From NCBI GenBank assembly GCA_016709445.1, contig JADJMV010000015.1, positions 65,175 to 129,174 of the forward strand: a DNA stretch of 64,000 bases, written 5' to 3'. The notes under the pieces are model-generated. The model had not been told where the DNA came from. It worked only from the letters and a program-made list of their open reading frames with translations, and did not search any database. The stretch is from Phycisphaerales bacterium. GTDB taxonomy: Bacteria; Planctomycetota; Phycisphaerae; Phycisphaerales; UBA1924. The translations under genes and the position numbers were made by a program. How positions within the stretch are numbered: the stretch's first letter is position 1; every line of letters begins with the position of its first letter. Positions 1 to 9,398 of the stretch are shown here, one piece after another.

Positions 1-678
1 AATCGGATCGTGAGCGACGAGATCAAGGTCATCACGGTGGAGGACCCGGTCGAGTACCACGTCTCCGGCGTCAACCAGATCCAGGTCAACAGCCGGGTCG
101 GGCTCACATTTGCCTCCGGGCTCCGCTCCATCCTCCGCCACGACCCCGACGTGGTGATGATCGGCGAAATCCGCGATAAGGAAACCGCCGAGACCGCCGT
201 GCAGGCCTCGCTGACGGGCCACCTGGTCTTCTCGACCCTGCACACCAACGACGCCCCGGGCGCGACCACGCGTTTGCTCGACATGGGCGTCGAGCCATTC
301 CTCGTGGCCTCCTCCGTCGAGGGCATCATGGCCCAGCGTCTCGTGCGGCGGGTCTGCCCCGAGTGTGCCGAGCGATACGTCCCAGACAAGGCCGATCTCC
401 CCGCCGACTTCACCGTCGGCGCCAAGGAATTGCTCGTCCGGGGTGTCGGGTGCCGCGCCTGCCGCAACACCGGCTATCGCGGGCGGCTCGGCGTGTACGA
501 ACTCCTCACGATGGACGACGAGCTGCGCGAGATGGTGATGCGCCGAGTCAATGCGCCCCAGATCGCCGCCGCCGCGGCCAAGGGTGGTCACCTCTGCACG
601 CTCAAGCAGGACGGCTACGCCAAGACCCACGCCGGTCAGACCTCGATCACCGAGGTGATGCGGGCGTTGACAGTCTGA
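1..678 (+). CDS. Type II secretion / type IV pilus assembly ATPase (GspE/PilB-like), 5'-truncated
   Basis: This is the C-terminal half of a secretion or pilus assembly ATPase. It would power pseudopilin or pilus polymerisation from the cytoplasmic face of the inner membrane. The reading frame is open at the window edge, so the Walker A part is missing; the GTG at 10 is an internal codon. Visible are the TVEDPVEY Asp-box region, the Walker B stretch DPDVVMIGEIRD, the His box (SLTGHLVFSTLHTNDA) and the tetracysteine zinc site (CPEC ... CRAC) typical of GspE/PilB and absent from PilT. A second ATPase of this family lies at 26500-28253, so the genome has at least two such machines or motors. The next gene is convergent, 12 nt away. 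Confidence 0.93.
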   Translation, partial: NRIVSDEIKVITVEDPVEYHVSGVNQIQVNSRVGLTFASGLRSILRHDPDVVMIGEIRDKETAETAVQASLTGHLVFSTLHTNDAPGATTRLLDMGVEPFLVASSVEGIMAQRLVRRVCPECAERYVPDKADLPADFTVGAKELLVRGVGCRACRNTGYRGRLGVYELLTMDDELREMVMRRVNAPQIAAAAAKGGHLCTLKQDGYAKTHAGQTSITEVMRALTV

Positions 679-690
679 TCGCCGGCGGAC

Positions 691-1719
691 TCAGTGCGAC
701 AGCTTGGCAAGCACCGTCGCCGCGCCATCCAGATCCGCCTCGCCGGTCGCGACCACGAGGATGGTTCGGTCTGCGATCCTGATGAACCGCACGAGCACCT
801 GCGGGTCCTCTTGCTGGGGAAGCCTCGCCGCCTCGATCAGCGCGAGCCGGCCGGTTGCCCGCCCCGAGGGCTCTCGGGCCCACGCCAGACGCAGCCCGAA
901 GACGGACTGCATCTGCCCTGCCACGGTCCGGTCGGAGGCGCCGCGCGCCAGCGGAGCCGCGAGGACCGGGCCCTCGACCCCGACCCACGCCCAGACCCGG
1001 CCCTCCAACCCCGTGAGCGCCAGATCGGTCATGGAGAGCGCGAACGCCCCCCACTGCTCCCCAAAGTCGATCTGGAGAGGGGACTCCGGCGGCGCCTCAC
1101 CCCGGTAGGGCGCCTCGGCCACCTCCGCGATCGGCTGGGCGTGCCAGCGCCCCGGCTGTTCGGAGCGGGATTCGTAGAAAAGTACGGCCGCGAGCGGCCC
1201 GTCATCCTCGGGCGAGGCCGGAAGAAACGAAAGCCTCGCACGCCGGGCGTTGTCGAGGCTCAGCGCATCGAGGGCCCGGCCACGCATCGACCGGCTAAAG
1301 GGCTGAGGAGATTGACCCCGGAACGCATTCAGATCGATGCTGAGTTCCAGCGCCGCATCGGCCGGGACCTCGCCCGGCTCGCGCACACCGAGCACGTCCT
1401 TCTCGTCGAGAATCAGATCCCATGTGCCGGTCGGCGGCGCGTCCTTCGCCATGCGCTCTACCCATCGCCGCCACGGACTGTCGGCGGACGCCCCGGCCAC
1501 CGACCCTTCCACCCATGATGCCGATGCGCCGATCAGCCGAAGCACCCGCGTCTCAAGCGGCGAACGCTCGGTTCCCACGCTGATGCGCCCGACGGGTGGC
1601 GGCGCTGAGGCCTCCTCCTGGGCAAACAGGGTGTTCATGGGGACAAGTAAGAGGGCGAGCGCGGCCGCTGCCACGCCCGCCCGCGATGTCCGTGCCGACG
1701 ACAGGGGTGTCCGAGCCAT
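691..1719 (-). CDS. Secreted protein of unknown function (342 aa)
   Basis: I do not recognise the family. The ATG at 1719 begins a clear Sec signal peptide: an arginine-containing n-region, then a hydrophobic AAALALLLVP core, with likely cleavage after FAQ near residue 34. The mature protein is about 305 residues, Ala/Gly/Arg-rich, with no cysteine pair or catalytic motif that I can see. It is followed upstream on the same strand, 12 nt away, by another large secreted protein (1732-3690). The two probably form an operon and may work together in the periplasm or at the cell surface. Its 3' end faces the truncated ATPase gene. Confidence 0.7.
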   Translation of the reverse strand: MARTPLSSARTSRAGVAAAALALLLVPMNTLFAQEEASAPPPVGRISVGTERSPLETRVLRLIGASASWVEGSVAGASADSPWRRWVERMAKDAPPTGTWDLILDEKDVLGVREPGEVPADAALELSIDLNAFRGQSPQPFSRSMRGRALDALSLDNARRARLSFLPASPEDDGPLAAVLFYESRSEQPGRWHAQPIAEVAEAPYRGEAPPESPLQIDFGEQWGAFALSMTDLALTGLEGRVWAWVGVEGPVLAAPLARGASDRTVAGQMQSVFGLRLAWAREPSGRATGRLALIEAARLPQQEDPQVLVRFIRIADRTILVVATGEADLDGAATVLAKLSH

Positions 1720-1731
1720 GACCTCAGCGTA

Positions 1732-3690
1732 TCACGGCCGGAGGGAGCCCCATGCCGGAGGAAGGGCCAACGATGCTGGGCTGGTGACGCCGGAAACCAG
1801 CGTGGCGAGACCCGTCGTGGGGTCACCGAGCAGGCGGCCCTCGATCAGACTGGCATAGGTGTCGAACGAACCCACCGGCCCGGACCATCCGTGATCCATC
1901 TGCTGGGTGACGAACCCCCCAACGCCAATGGCTGCGGCTGCGAGAGGCAAGGCCGCGGAGGCGACGCCCATGTCGCCCCCGGCGTTCACGAGCAGCGACC
2001 GATCGCCCCAACCGCTGGTGACGAGGTCCTCGCCCTCCCAGCGCGTAATCCGGACGGATGCGACGGGATTGGAGCCCAGGAGGTCCCGGTAGAGCGGCAG
2101 AATCATGCCCGGGTCGCGGACGCCATGATCGGTTGGGGAACGGACGAGATTCGAGACGCCGGACGCCATCAGGCTGAGGATCGGATATCCCGCACGCAGG
2201 GATCTGGGGGTGTCGACGAACGAGATCTGGGTGGCGCCCTTGCCGTGTTCCTTGAAGACCGGCGCGAAGCGCGGGTTGGCCGTGAGGCCGTCATCGCCCT
2301 TGCCGATCGCCTGCCGCGCCGCGGCCACGGCGGCCTGGGGAGTGAGGGCCCCGATGAACCAACTGTCGGTCATGGCAAACGAGAACTCGAACGGCACCGG
2401 CAGGCCGGGGAATCGCAGGCTGAGCACGTCGATCCCCGCCTCGGGTACCCAGTGCTCGATGGCGACATACATCCCGGGCTTGCCGGCTTCCTCCAGCTTG
2501 TCGTTGGCGACGTTGGCGAGCGATCGGAGGGCATCGGTGAAACGGTCGTGGTCCTTGATCGTCATCATCGCGACGGCGGAGAGGAGCGAGCCGCCGCCGG
2601 TGGATTCGGCGTTGTAGAGGGCGAACGTACCTCCCAGGCTGTGGAACACGTCCTCGACCAGATCTACTCCGGTCGCGTCCTCGAACTCATCGAGAAAGTT
2701 CTGAACGGGCAGGCCCTGCTCGGTCATCTGCTCGACGGCCCGATCGATCGAGGCAAAGCTCGCCTTGCCGATGGATGCGCCGTACGCGTCCGCGGGCACG
2801 GCCCGGAGCTCCGCCGCCGTGATCGCCTCGGTCGGGAGCGCGAGGTGCTTCGCGTATTTCGCGGCCCCACGGACGATCATCTTGGACACCGACGCAGAGG
2901 GTGTGGCCCCGGCCTGGAACTCGATCCGCATGGCCTCGTCGCCGATCAGGCCCATCTCCGTGAATCGGCCGAGAAACTCGTTGACCATCTCGTTCTGCGT
3001 TCCGGCGAAGTTCCTGACGAGCTTGCTGGCCGGGGTCAGCGTCGAGAAATCCACGGAGCCTGTCAGAAAGCTCTTGAAGCCTCGCTCTTCCACAAGGGAC
3101 ATGGGCTGGGCGAATGCTCCATCCGGATCGTTGACCGTCCCGACAACGATCTCGTAGCGCCAACCCGACTCGGCCTTGCGGGGGCCGAAGCTGAGCAGCC
3201 CGAAGGGGAGCATCATCTCGCTCATCCCCTTGAAGCGTTTGCTCGGCTCGAGGGGGATCTCGACCCCACGTTCCTCGGTGATCTGGTTGGTGAGGCCGAG
3301 GATCGCGTCGCGGATCTCGTCGACCTCGCCTTCATTGGCGCACTGCACGCTCGCGACGAACCCGTACCCGAAGAAGCCGCCGGAGGGGTTGTCACCGTCG
3401 TACAGGATGGCGACACGCGCCGGTTTGGCGATCGTCTTCAGGAAGAGCTGGATGAGGCCCGCCGCTTCGGGCGGCATGTTCTCGAGTTCGGCCGGCAGCT
3501 CGGCGACCCGATCCGGGAGCATCGCCAGCGCGTCGCGGAGTCCGGCGTCCCGCTGATCGACGAAGAATGAGGACATGCCTGTGTGATCGAATGTCATGAA
3601 TGGGCGCGTGCCGTCCTGAGCCCAGAGGGGGCTCGCGAGGCCGACGGAGGCCAGCAGGACGGTGGCTCGAATTCGGAAGGACCGGTGCAT
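1732..3690 (-). CDS. Large secreted protein of unknown function (652 aa)
   Basis: The frame stays open upstream to 3990. I place the start at the ATG at 3690 because a strong AGGAGG ribosome site precedes it and the first residues form a signal peptide (MHRSFRIRATVLLASVGLASPLWAQ, cleaved after WAQ). The remaining 625 or so residues are mixed alpha/beta with repeated phrases such as GDGSR-like and FGYGF segments. The general look resembles the large periplasmic DUF3352-like proteins common in planctomycetes, but I cannot confirm that family. It is likely co-transcribed with the 342-aa secreted protein just downstream. The divergent gene is a GT9 glycosyltransferase. Confidence 0.72.
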   Translation of the reverse strand: MHRSFRIRATVLLASVGLASPLWAQDGTRPFMTFDHTGMSSFFVDQRDAGLRDALAMLPDRVAELPAELENMPPEAAGLIQLFLKTIAKPARVAILYDGDNPSGGFFGYGFVASVQCANEGEVDEIRDAILGLTNQITEERGVEIPLEPSKRFKGMSEMMLPFGLLSFGPRKAESGWRYEIVVGTVNDPDGAFAQPMSLVEERGFKSFLTGSVDFSTLTPASKLVRNFAGTQNEMVNEFLGRFTEMGLIGDEAMRIEFQAGATPSASVSKMIVRGAAKYAKHLALPTEAITAAELRAVPADAYGASIGKASFASIDRAVEQMTEQGLPVQNFLDEFEDATGVDLVEDVFHSLGGTFALYNAESTGGGSLLSAVAMMTIKDHDRFTDALRSLANVANDKLEEAGKPGMYVAIEHWVPEAGIDVLSLRFPGLPVPFEFSFAMTDSWFIGALTPQAAVAAARQAIGKGDDGLTANPRFAPVFKEHGKGATQISFVDTPRSLRAGYPILSLMASGVSNLVRSPTDHGVRDPGMILPLYRDLLGSNPVASVRITRWEGEDLVTSGWGDRSLLVNAGGDMGVASAALPLAAAAIGVGGFVTQQMDHGWSGPVGSFDTYASLIEGRLLGDPTTGLATLVSGVTSPASLALPPAWGSLRP

Positions 3691-3834
3691 GACTTCCTCC
3701 TCTTGACTCGTTGGATCGCGCCCCAGGGGGCGCAGCGGGCCGCGGTACGCCTCGGGAGGGTCCCCGGGGTCAGGATGATATTCGGAATACGCGACCGGCC
3801 GTTTTGGTCCGACCGCCGGGGTACCATCGCCCCC

Positions 3835-4884
3835 GTGGAGGCCCCCGGCCGCATCCTCCTCATCCGCCCCAGCGCCCTCGGCGACGTCTGCCGCACGGTC
3901 CCCGTGCTGGTGAGCCTCCGACGGGCCTATCCCGGCGCACGCATCGACTGGCTCGTCCAGGACACCTTCGCGGACGCCGTCCGTGCCCACCCGGCGTTGA
4001 CGGGGGTCCTTCCCTTTCCCCGCCGAGCGCTGGGGGAGGCGATGCGGGGCGCCCGCTTCGGTGAAGTTTCCCGGTTTCTCGGCCTGCTTCGGGCCCCCAG
4101 CTACGACTTAGTCCTCGACGCCCAGGGGCTGTTCCGCTCCGCATGGTTTGCCTGGGCCACCCGCAGCCCCAGGCGCGTGGGCCACCGGGGCGCGAGAGAG
4201 CTTGGATGGCTGTTCTACACGGAATGCGAGCGCGGTTCCGAGGGCCGGCACACCGTGGACCGCATGCTCGCGCTCGTCGCCGCCGCGGGGGTGGAGCCGT
4301 GCCGGGAGATGCGCCTGCACACGCCCGCTCCCGAGCGCGAGCAGGCGCTCGCGGACCCCGCGCTCGCCGGGCCCTTCGCCCTCCTCGCCCCGGCGACTCG
4401 GTGGCCGGGCAAGCAGTGGCCCGCGGACCGTTTCGCGGCGGTCGCGGAAGGCCTGCTTCGGGAGGGATTGGTTGAACGGGTCGTTCTCGTCGGCACAAAG
4501 GGCGAAAGGGAGCAGTGCGGGCCGCTGCTTGCGTTGGCGGCCCGAGAGCCCCGCGTGCTGGACCGGATGGGCGGGACGACCGTGGCGGGGCTGATGGCGA
4601 TGATCGAACGCAGCGCACTCGTCGTGGCGAACGACTCGGCGGCCGTGCACATGGCCGTGGGATTCGATCGTCCCCTGGTCGCGCTCTACGGGCCAACACG
4701 CGTCGGCTTGGTTGGCCCGTACGGGCGCGACGCCGACGTGTTGCAGCACGTCACCGCGGGAGACCGGCTCGACCACAAAGACCACCACGCCGGTCGGCTC
4801 CAGATGGAGCGGATCGGCGTGGACGAGGTCCTGGATGCCTGCACGGATCGGCTCAGCCGTGCCGACGCTCGAACTCTTTCATGA
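3835..4884 (+). CDS. Glycosyltransferase family 9 (heptosyltransferase-like)
   Basis: This is a GT9 enzyme of the lipopolysaccharide heptosyltransferase type, about 349 aa. It would transfer a sugar, probably a heptose from ADP-heptose, to a cell-surface glycolipid on the cytoplasmic side of the inner membrane. The N-terminal signature ILLIRPSALGDVCRTVPVL is at residues 5-23. The nucleotide-sugar site ANDSAAVHMAVGFDRPLVALYGPT lies near residues 264-287. I chose GTG 3835 because it starts immediately before the conserved RPSALGD strand; the frame is open back to 3583, but that part looks non-coding. The 3' end overlaps the convergent serC by 32 nt. The acceptor and exact sugar cannot be read from the sequence. 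Confidence 0.88.
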   Translation: MEAPGRILLIRPSALGDVCRTVPVLVSLRRAYPGARIDWLVQDTFADAVRAHPALTGVLPFPRRALGEAMRGARFGEVSRFLGLLRAPSYDLVLDAQGLFRSAWFAWATRSPRRVGHRGARELGWLFYTECERGSEGRHTVDRMLALVAAAGVEPCREMRLHTPAPEREQALADPALAGPFALLAPATRWPGKQWPADRFAAVAEGLLREGLVERVVLVGTKGEREQCGPLLALAAREPRVLDRMGGTTVAGLMAMIERSALVVANDSAAVHMAVGFDRPLVALYGPTRVGLVGPYGRDADVLQHVTAGDRLDHKDHHAGRLQMERIGVDEVLDACTDRLSRADARTLS

Positions 4885-5953
4885 ACTGGGCGAGCGCCTC
4901 GCAGCCCTCGACGGGCATCGCGTTGTAGGTGCTGGCGCGCATGCCCCCGATCGAGCGGTGGCCCTTGAGGTTGTCCATGCCCTCCTTCAGGGCCTCGGCG
5001 ATGAAGGCCTTGTCGAGTTCGGGCGAGGTCGTGTGGAACGAGATGTTCATCAGCGAGCGGCTGTCCTCGCGGGCGTGGCCCTTGTAGAACCCGGTCGAGT
5101 CGATCACGTCGTAGATGATCTTGGCCTTGGATTTGTTGCGCTGCGCGACGGCCGCGAGCCCGCCCTGCTTGAGGATCCACTTGAACACCAGCCCCACGAC
5201 ATAGATGGCGAAGACCGGCGGGGTGTTGGGGCGGGACTCGTTCTCCGCGAAGGCCTTGTAGCTGAGCGTCATCGGGAGCGGCCGGGGCGCCTTCTCGAGC
5301 AGCTCCTTCTTGAGGATGACGAGCGTGGTGCCGGCGGGGCCGAGGTTCTTCTGGGCGCCGGCGTAGATGAGGCTGAACTTGCGGATGTCCAGCGGCTCGG
5401 AATAGATATCGCTGCACATGTCGCACACGAGCGGCACGCCCGCCGGGGCGGTCGGCACGTAGTGGAACTGCGTGCCCATGATCGTGTTGTTGCTTGTGTA
5501 GTGGACGTACGCGGGCTTCTCGGAGTACTTGATCTCCGACTGCTGCGGGATGTGGTCGTAGTTGGTCGCCTTGCCGTCGAAGGCCAGGTGCGGCTTGCCG
5601 TAGAACTTGCACTCCTTGGCCGACTTGTCGGCCCAGTAGCCGGTGACCAGGTAGTCGGCCGTCGCCCCGTCGGGGAGCAGGTTGGCCGGGATGAGCGCGT
5701 TCTGCATGCTCGCGCCGCCGCTCATGAAGAGGATCTCGTAGTCGTCCGGGATCCCGCCAACCTTGCGGCAGTCCTGGAAGGCCTCGTGCAGCACCCGGTC
5801 GTAGGTGTCTGCGCGGTGCGAGTGCTCCATGATGCCGACGCCACTCCCCGCGATGTTCCAGACATCCTCCTGGACCTGCTTGAGCACCTCCTCGGGGAGC
5901 ACACCCGGGCCGGCGGAGAAGTTGAACACACGATCTGTCGCGGTCGCGGTCAT
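4853..5953 (-). CDS. serC: Phosphoserine aminotransferase
   Basis: SerC is a PLP enzyme that converts 3-phosphohydroxypyruvate and glutamate to phosphoserine and 2-oxoglutarate, the second step of serine synthesis (it can also serve in pyridoxal phosphate synthesis). The protein is 366 aa, the normal length. It opens with the family signature FNFSAGPGVLPEEVL (residues 10-24). The PLP lysine is K202 in the motif YAGAQKNLGPAG, and the phosphate-binding SGGASMQ segment is at 78-84. Its ATG overlaps the serA stop by 4 nt, so the two genes form a coupled serA-serC operon read from the minus strand. The phosphatase serB is not in the window. Confidence 0.97.
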   Translation of the reverse strand: MTATATDRVFNFSAGPGVLPEEVLKQVQEDVWNIAGSGVGIMEHSHRADTYDRVLHEAFQDCRKVGGIPDDYEILFMSGGASMQNALIPANLLPDGATADYLVTGYWADKSAKECKFYGKPHLAFDGKATNYDHIPQQSEIKYSEKPAYVHYTSNNTIMGTQFHYVPTAPAGVPLVCDMCSDIYSEPLDIRKFSLIYAGAQKNLGPAGTTLVILKKELLEKAPRPLPMTLSYKAFAENESRPNTPPVFAIYVVGLVFKWILKQGGLAAVAQRNKSKAKIIYDVIDSTGFYKGHAREDSRSLMNISFHTTSPELDKAFIAEALKEGMDNLKGHRSIGGMRASTYNAMPVEGCEALAQFMKEFERRHG

Positions 5954-6969
5954 GACGTCACCCTTTCAGCAGCGGAACGGACCGTCGGCCTGGGCAGGCC
6001 GCCGTTCACGCGGTTCTCGAATCGCCCCGTGTCTCTGTACACCCGAACGATGCGGACGACATCCTCGGCCACGGCGAGCTGCGCCTGGTCGGTCGAGGCC
6101 CCGCAGTGGTGCGTGCCGTACACACCCGGCAGCTTGATCAGGCCGTTGGCGAAGGCCGTGTCGGTCGGCGAGGGCTGCCCCCCCCACACGTCGAGCCCGC
6201 AGCGGATCCCCTTGGTCTTCACCGCCTCGGCCAGCGCCGCCTCGTCCACCACGTCACCCCGGGAGGTATTGATGAGGTACGCGCCGGGCTTCATGAAGGC
6301 GAAGAACTCGGCGTCGCAGAGCCCGCGGGTCTCCTCCGTGAGCGCGACGTGCACGCTCACCGCGTCGCACCGCGAGACCATCGTCAGCAGCTCCGACCGG
6401 CCCGAGCCCCACCACTCGACACCGATGGTCTTGGCCCGCTCCGGCGTGATGTCGCGGGTCCAGGCGTGGCAGATCATGCCGAACGCCGTCGCGCGCTTGA
6501 CCAGCTCGGTCCCGATGTTCCCGACGCCCACCACGCCCAGGGTCGAGCCCTTGAGCCCGCGGGCCTTGGCGAAGTCCTTCTTGTTCCACCGCCCGGCGCG
6601 GAGCTCGGCGGTCTGGTCGGGCAGGCGCCGATCGCAGCACAGCAGCAGGCCCATGGCCAGCTCGGCGACGGCCACGGCGTTCATCCCCGGGCAGTTGCAG
6701 ACGGCGACGTCGTGGGCCGACGCCGCGTCGCAGTCGATGTTGTCGAAGCCCGAGCCGGCCCGGATCACCAGACGCAGCGGGCTCCCGGCCTCGAAGCTCG
6801 GCGCCGTCACCTTGGTCGACCGGACGACGAGGACATCGGGGCGGTGGCGACGCAACGCCCCGGGAATCTCCTCGGCGGTGAGGGCGGGCTCGCTCACCAC
6901 CTCGCACCCCAGGGCCTCAAGCCCCTCGATCCCCTGACGCTCGAACTTGTCCGCGATGAGCACCTTCAT
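5950..6969 (-). CDS. serA: D-3-phosphoglycerate dehydrogenase (D-2-hydroxyacid dehydrogenase family)
   Basis: This NAD-dependent dehydrogenase would oxidise 3-phosphoglycerate to 3-phosphohydroxypyruvate, feeding serC directly downstream (4-nt overlap). The 339-aa protein is a short form with no ACT regulatory domain. The Rossmann loop GVGNIG is at 148-153. The catalytic Arg is R237 in NTSRGDVVDE, and the catalytic His is H288 in GTHHCGAST. One oddity: where the family usually has the acid of the relay (LDVF..EP, e.g. E269 of E. coli SerA), this protein reads LDVWGGQP, with Gln at 265. Gene order strongly supports serine synthesis, but the Gln could alter activity or reflect a subfamily difference. 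It would be first in its operon; 167 nt separate it from the next minus-strand stop region. Confidence 0.92.
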   Translation of the reverse strand: MKVLIADKFERQGIEGLEALGCEVVSEPALTAEEIPGALRRHRPDVLVVRSTKVTAPSFEAGSPLRLVIRAGSGFDNIDCDAASAHDVAVCNCPGMNAVAVAELAMGLLLCCDRRLPDQTAELRAGRWNKKDFAKARGLKGSTLGVVGVGNIGTELVKRATAFGMICHAWTRDITPERAKTIGVEWWGSGRSELLTMVSRCDAVSVHVALTEETRGLCDAEFFAFMKPGAYLINTSRGDVVDEAALAEAVKTKGIRCGLDVWGGQPSPTDTAFANGLIKLPGVYGTHHCGASTDQAQLAVAEDVVRIVRVYRDTGRFENRVNGGLPRPTVRSAAERVTS

Positions 6970-7136
6970 GGACTGCCCCTTCGGCCGAAATCTGTTCCCG
7001 GTCCGCCGGGGAGCGCTGCCGCCGCCCCTGGCCTGGGACGCGTACGAAACAGTACAGCGTCCCGGAGCCGTCGGAAACGGCGAAACGGGACGCTGGACAG
7101 TAGGTCGCGAGATGAAGGTTCAGCAACCTCCGAGGC

Positions 7137-8207
7137 TTAGGGCTGGCCGGTATCGATCGGCGAGCCGCCGAAGTCCACGCCCTGCAGGCCGCCCCGAGTG
7201 AAGTCGTAGACCGCGGGCCAGACATCGCCGCCGGTGGGATCGCGCGGCGCCGGATACCACCCCTCGCTATTCGGGTCGGGGTTGTACTTGATCAGGTAAT
7301 CGGCTTTCGTCGGGTTTCGGGGCGTCCAACCACCGTTCGCGTCGCCGGTCCTCGCCACGTTGCCCGAGCCATCGAACATCAGGAGGGGCTCACGGGCTTC
7401 GGGGTCGAGGAAGTAGTACTGGCTCTTGCCGAAGTGCCGCGCGAACTCGTCGTACATGTGGACCTTGTTCGACGGGAAGATCACGTCCGCAATCTTGAGG
7501 TTCCCGAGCTGGGCACCCCCCGTAATCGCATACTGGTTGAAGTTGCCGTTGAAGTGCTGGATGCGGTTCTGGACCGGTGCGCCGCTCTTGAGCTTGACCG
7601 ATGAACTCTGGTAGCGGTCGAACGAGGCCACCGAGACGACGTACGACGAACTGTAGGGCCAGCGCTTGTTCGTCGCGTTCGGATCGGGCTGCAACGGCAA
7701 CCACGCCCCTTGATCAAAGAGCGTCTGCGGATCTTCCTGCCAGTTGATGCGGGCCTTATCCTCCGGGCAAACCACCATTTTCTCGGGGAGGCGCTGCCCC
7801 AGGTAGTCGTTTACCACGAGGTGGGTGTAGTAGATGTGGGGAATCCACCCGGTGATCTTCGGGATATCCACCCGATCCGCGCGCCGACGGAGGATGTCGA
7901 CCGCCTGTGCAGCCGCGGCGTCGGTCGCGAATCCATACGGCCCGTCGAGGTCGCCATAGGTAGTCTGACCAACGGTATCGACGGCCCAGGTGAACGAAAA
8001 GATTCGGTCCTGAAAGTCGGCCGAGTAGGTGCCGGCCGCGGTGCCGAACTGGCGGATGTTCGACTGGCACACGATCAACTTGCCGGAGCGCCGAGCCTCT
8101 CCCAGTGCCGGCAGCAGGATGCCGATCAGCAGGGCGATGATGGCGATCACCACCAGCAATTCGATCAAGGTAAACCCGATTCGACGATGTGCGTTCGAAC
8201 CCTTCAT
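7137..8207 (-). CDS. Prepilin-type N-terminal cleavage/methylation domain protein
   Basis: A 356-aa pseudopilin-like protein of the kind expanded in planctomycetes. The start is the ATG at 8207 (GGAG-type ribosome site upstream); the frame is open further 5' but looks non-coding there. Residues 9-31 hold the class III signal: RRIGFTLIELLVVIAIIALL, with the prepilin peptidase cleaving after Gly and a Glu at +5 of the mature chain. The large C-terminal domain (residues 60-356) has the alternating Tyr/Trp/Asp/Asn look of the extracellular domains of these proteins. It would be exported and assembled, or anchored, by the type II/IV pilus-like machinery encoded at 21908-28253. No specific substrate or ligand can be inferred. 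Confidence 0.88.
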   Translation of the reverse strand: MKGSNAHRRIGFTLIELLVVIAIIALLIGILLPALGEARRSGKLIVCQSNIRQFGTAAGTYSADFQDRIFSFTWAVDTVGQTTYGDLDGPYGFATDAAAAQAVDILRRRADRVDIPKITGWIPHIYYTHLVVNDYLGQRLPEKMVVCPEDKARINWQEDPQTLFDQGAWLPLQPDPNATNKRWPYSSSYVVSVASFDRYQSSSVKLKSGAPVQNRIQHFNGNFNQYAITGGAQLGNLKIADVIFPSNKVHMYDEFARHFGKSQYYFLDPEAREPLLMFDGSGNVARTGDANGGWTPRNPTKADYLIKYNPDPNSEGWYPAPRDPTGGDVWPAVYDFTRGGLQGVDFGGSPIDTGQP

Positions 8208-8304
8208 GGCGCTCACTCCATGCCGCGACGACTTCTCAAAGCCAGCCGGCAGAACGCCAGCAGCCCGTTCCATAATACCACACTTCGGCCCATACGGTAT
8301 GGTT

Positions 8305-9282
8305 TCACCGCATTTTGCGCAGCTGGGACAGAGCCGGATCGCCCTCCAGCGGCCCGTCGTCCCCCCCGCTCGGCCCGCCACCTTCTGGGGATGCTCCCGG
8401 GGAAACGGGCGCATGCGGCGCGACCGCTTCTCCGCCTGGCGGGGGCACTGCCGAGTCGGCCGGTCCTCCAGCTTTCCCAGCTTCTCGGGGCGTGGAGATC
8501 TCGATCCCCGGGAGGGGGGCTGGCCCCAGATCGGGGGGCTCAACCGGCGCCCCCGGCACCGAACCATGGCGGAACCACCGACCGAACGGCCCGGCGTCCA
8601 GATCCAGCGCCGGCGCGATCAGGGCGACAGCCCATGAGGCCGCGAGCAGGAGGCAGCCCACCGCCCAAATGGTCCGCCATCGGCGAGCCGATCGAACCTC
8701 TTTAGCCAGCCTGCCCGCACGAGCGTCGGCGTCTGCTCCGAGCGCAGGCGCCTGTGGCGCACCGCTCGCGCGGCTCGGCTCGCTCTCTGTGACTGGAGCA
8801 GGCTGCTCCCTCGGGGCCTCCCTCCCCGGAACAAATCGCACGTCACCGAGGCCAAGGGCCTGCCGGTCCGGATCCACCCTGAACGAGGCGCCGCACGCGG
8901 CGCAGGAGGCCGCGCCCGGCGCGACGCTGGTGTGACAGCTGTGGCATTCACCCAGCAGGTTGGCGACCCCGGGACACCAGCGGGCGAGGGTCCAGAACTG
9001 CAACGTCGTCGGACCCCGGATCACGGTCTCGGGCAGGATCTTTCCCCGCTCGACGAGGTGCACGATCGTTTCGTACGAACAGCCCGGCCGAAAGGGCCCC
9101 GCCTCGTCTCGCAGGAACCAGGGCCCCATCGCGTTCTGTGTCGCCTGGCGAGAAAGGGGGTCAAATTGCCCCCGACAGACCTCGCACCGGCCGACCGCTC
9201 GACTCCGCGATCCGCAGTAGGGACAGATCGTCACCCGCGGCCGGGGCACCGGCGGGGGATTCGTCGTCGGACTGGCTGACAT
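8305..9282 (-). CDS. Zinc-ribbon membrane protein with GYF_2-like domain
   Basis: A protein of about 325 aa with three visible parts. Residues 16-40 contain a zinc knuckle, CPYCGSR...CEVCRGQF. Residues 50-100 read GPWFLRDEAGPFRPG...LVERGKILPETVIRGP...FWTLARWCPG, which looks like the GYF_2 domain, a small protein-binding fold often found in bacterial membrane proteins. A second zinc ribbon follows (CHSCHTS...CAACGASF). After a low-complexity stretch there is one transmembrane helix (WRTIWAVGCLLLAASWAVALIAPAL). The C-terminus is Pro/Gly-rich. The start is uncertain: ATG 9282 fits the first domain, but the frame is open to 9381. The gene is divergent from the lipoprotein foldase at 9399. Its role is unknown. 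Confidence 0.72.
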   Translation of the reverse strand: MSASPTTNPPPVPRPRVTICPYCGSRSRAVGRCEVCRGQFDPLSRQATQNAMGPWFLRDEAGPFRPGCSYETIVHLVERGKILPETVIRGPTTLQFWTLARWCPGVANLLGECHSCHTSVAPGAASCAACGASFRVDPDRQALGLGDVRFVPGREAPREQPAPVTESEPSRASGAPQAPALGADADARAGRLAKEVRSARRWRTIWAVGCLLLAASWAVALIAPALDLDAGPFGRWFRHGSVPGAPVEPPDLGPAPLPGIEISTPREAGKAGGPADSAVPPPGGEAVAPHAPVSPGASPEGGGPSGGDDGPLEGDPALSQLRKMR

Positions 9283-9398
9283 GGACGTGTGGCCGGCATC
9301 GTGCATCTGGCGGGCCTCTCCTGCACCGTCCCCACGAGAAGATACTCCCCCCGCGACGGTCCGGTTGACCTTGAGACGCATTCCTCCTCTGATCCGTT

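Noticed and set aside
1891..3570. 559-aa plus-strand open frame
   Set aside because: It is antisense to the secreted protein at 1732-3690, which has a signal peptide and ribosome site; the composition is that of a GC-rich shadow frame.
4712..6937. 741-aa plus-strand open frame
   Set aside because: It is antisense to serC and serA, both with all family motifs; no domain is seen in it.
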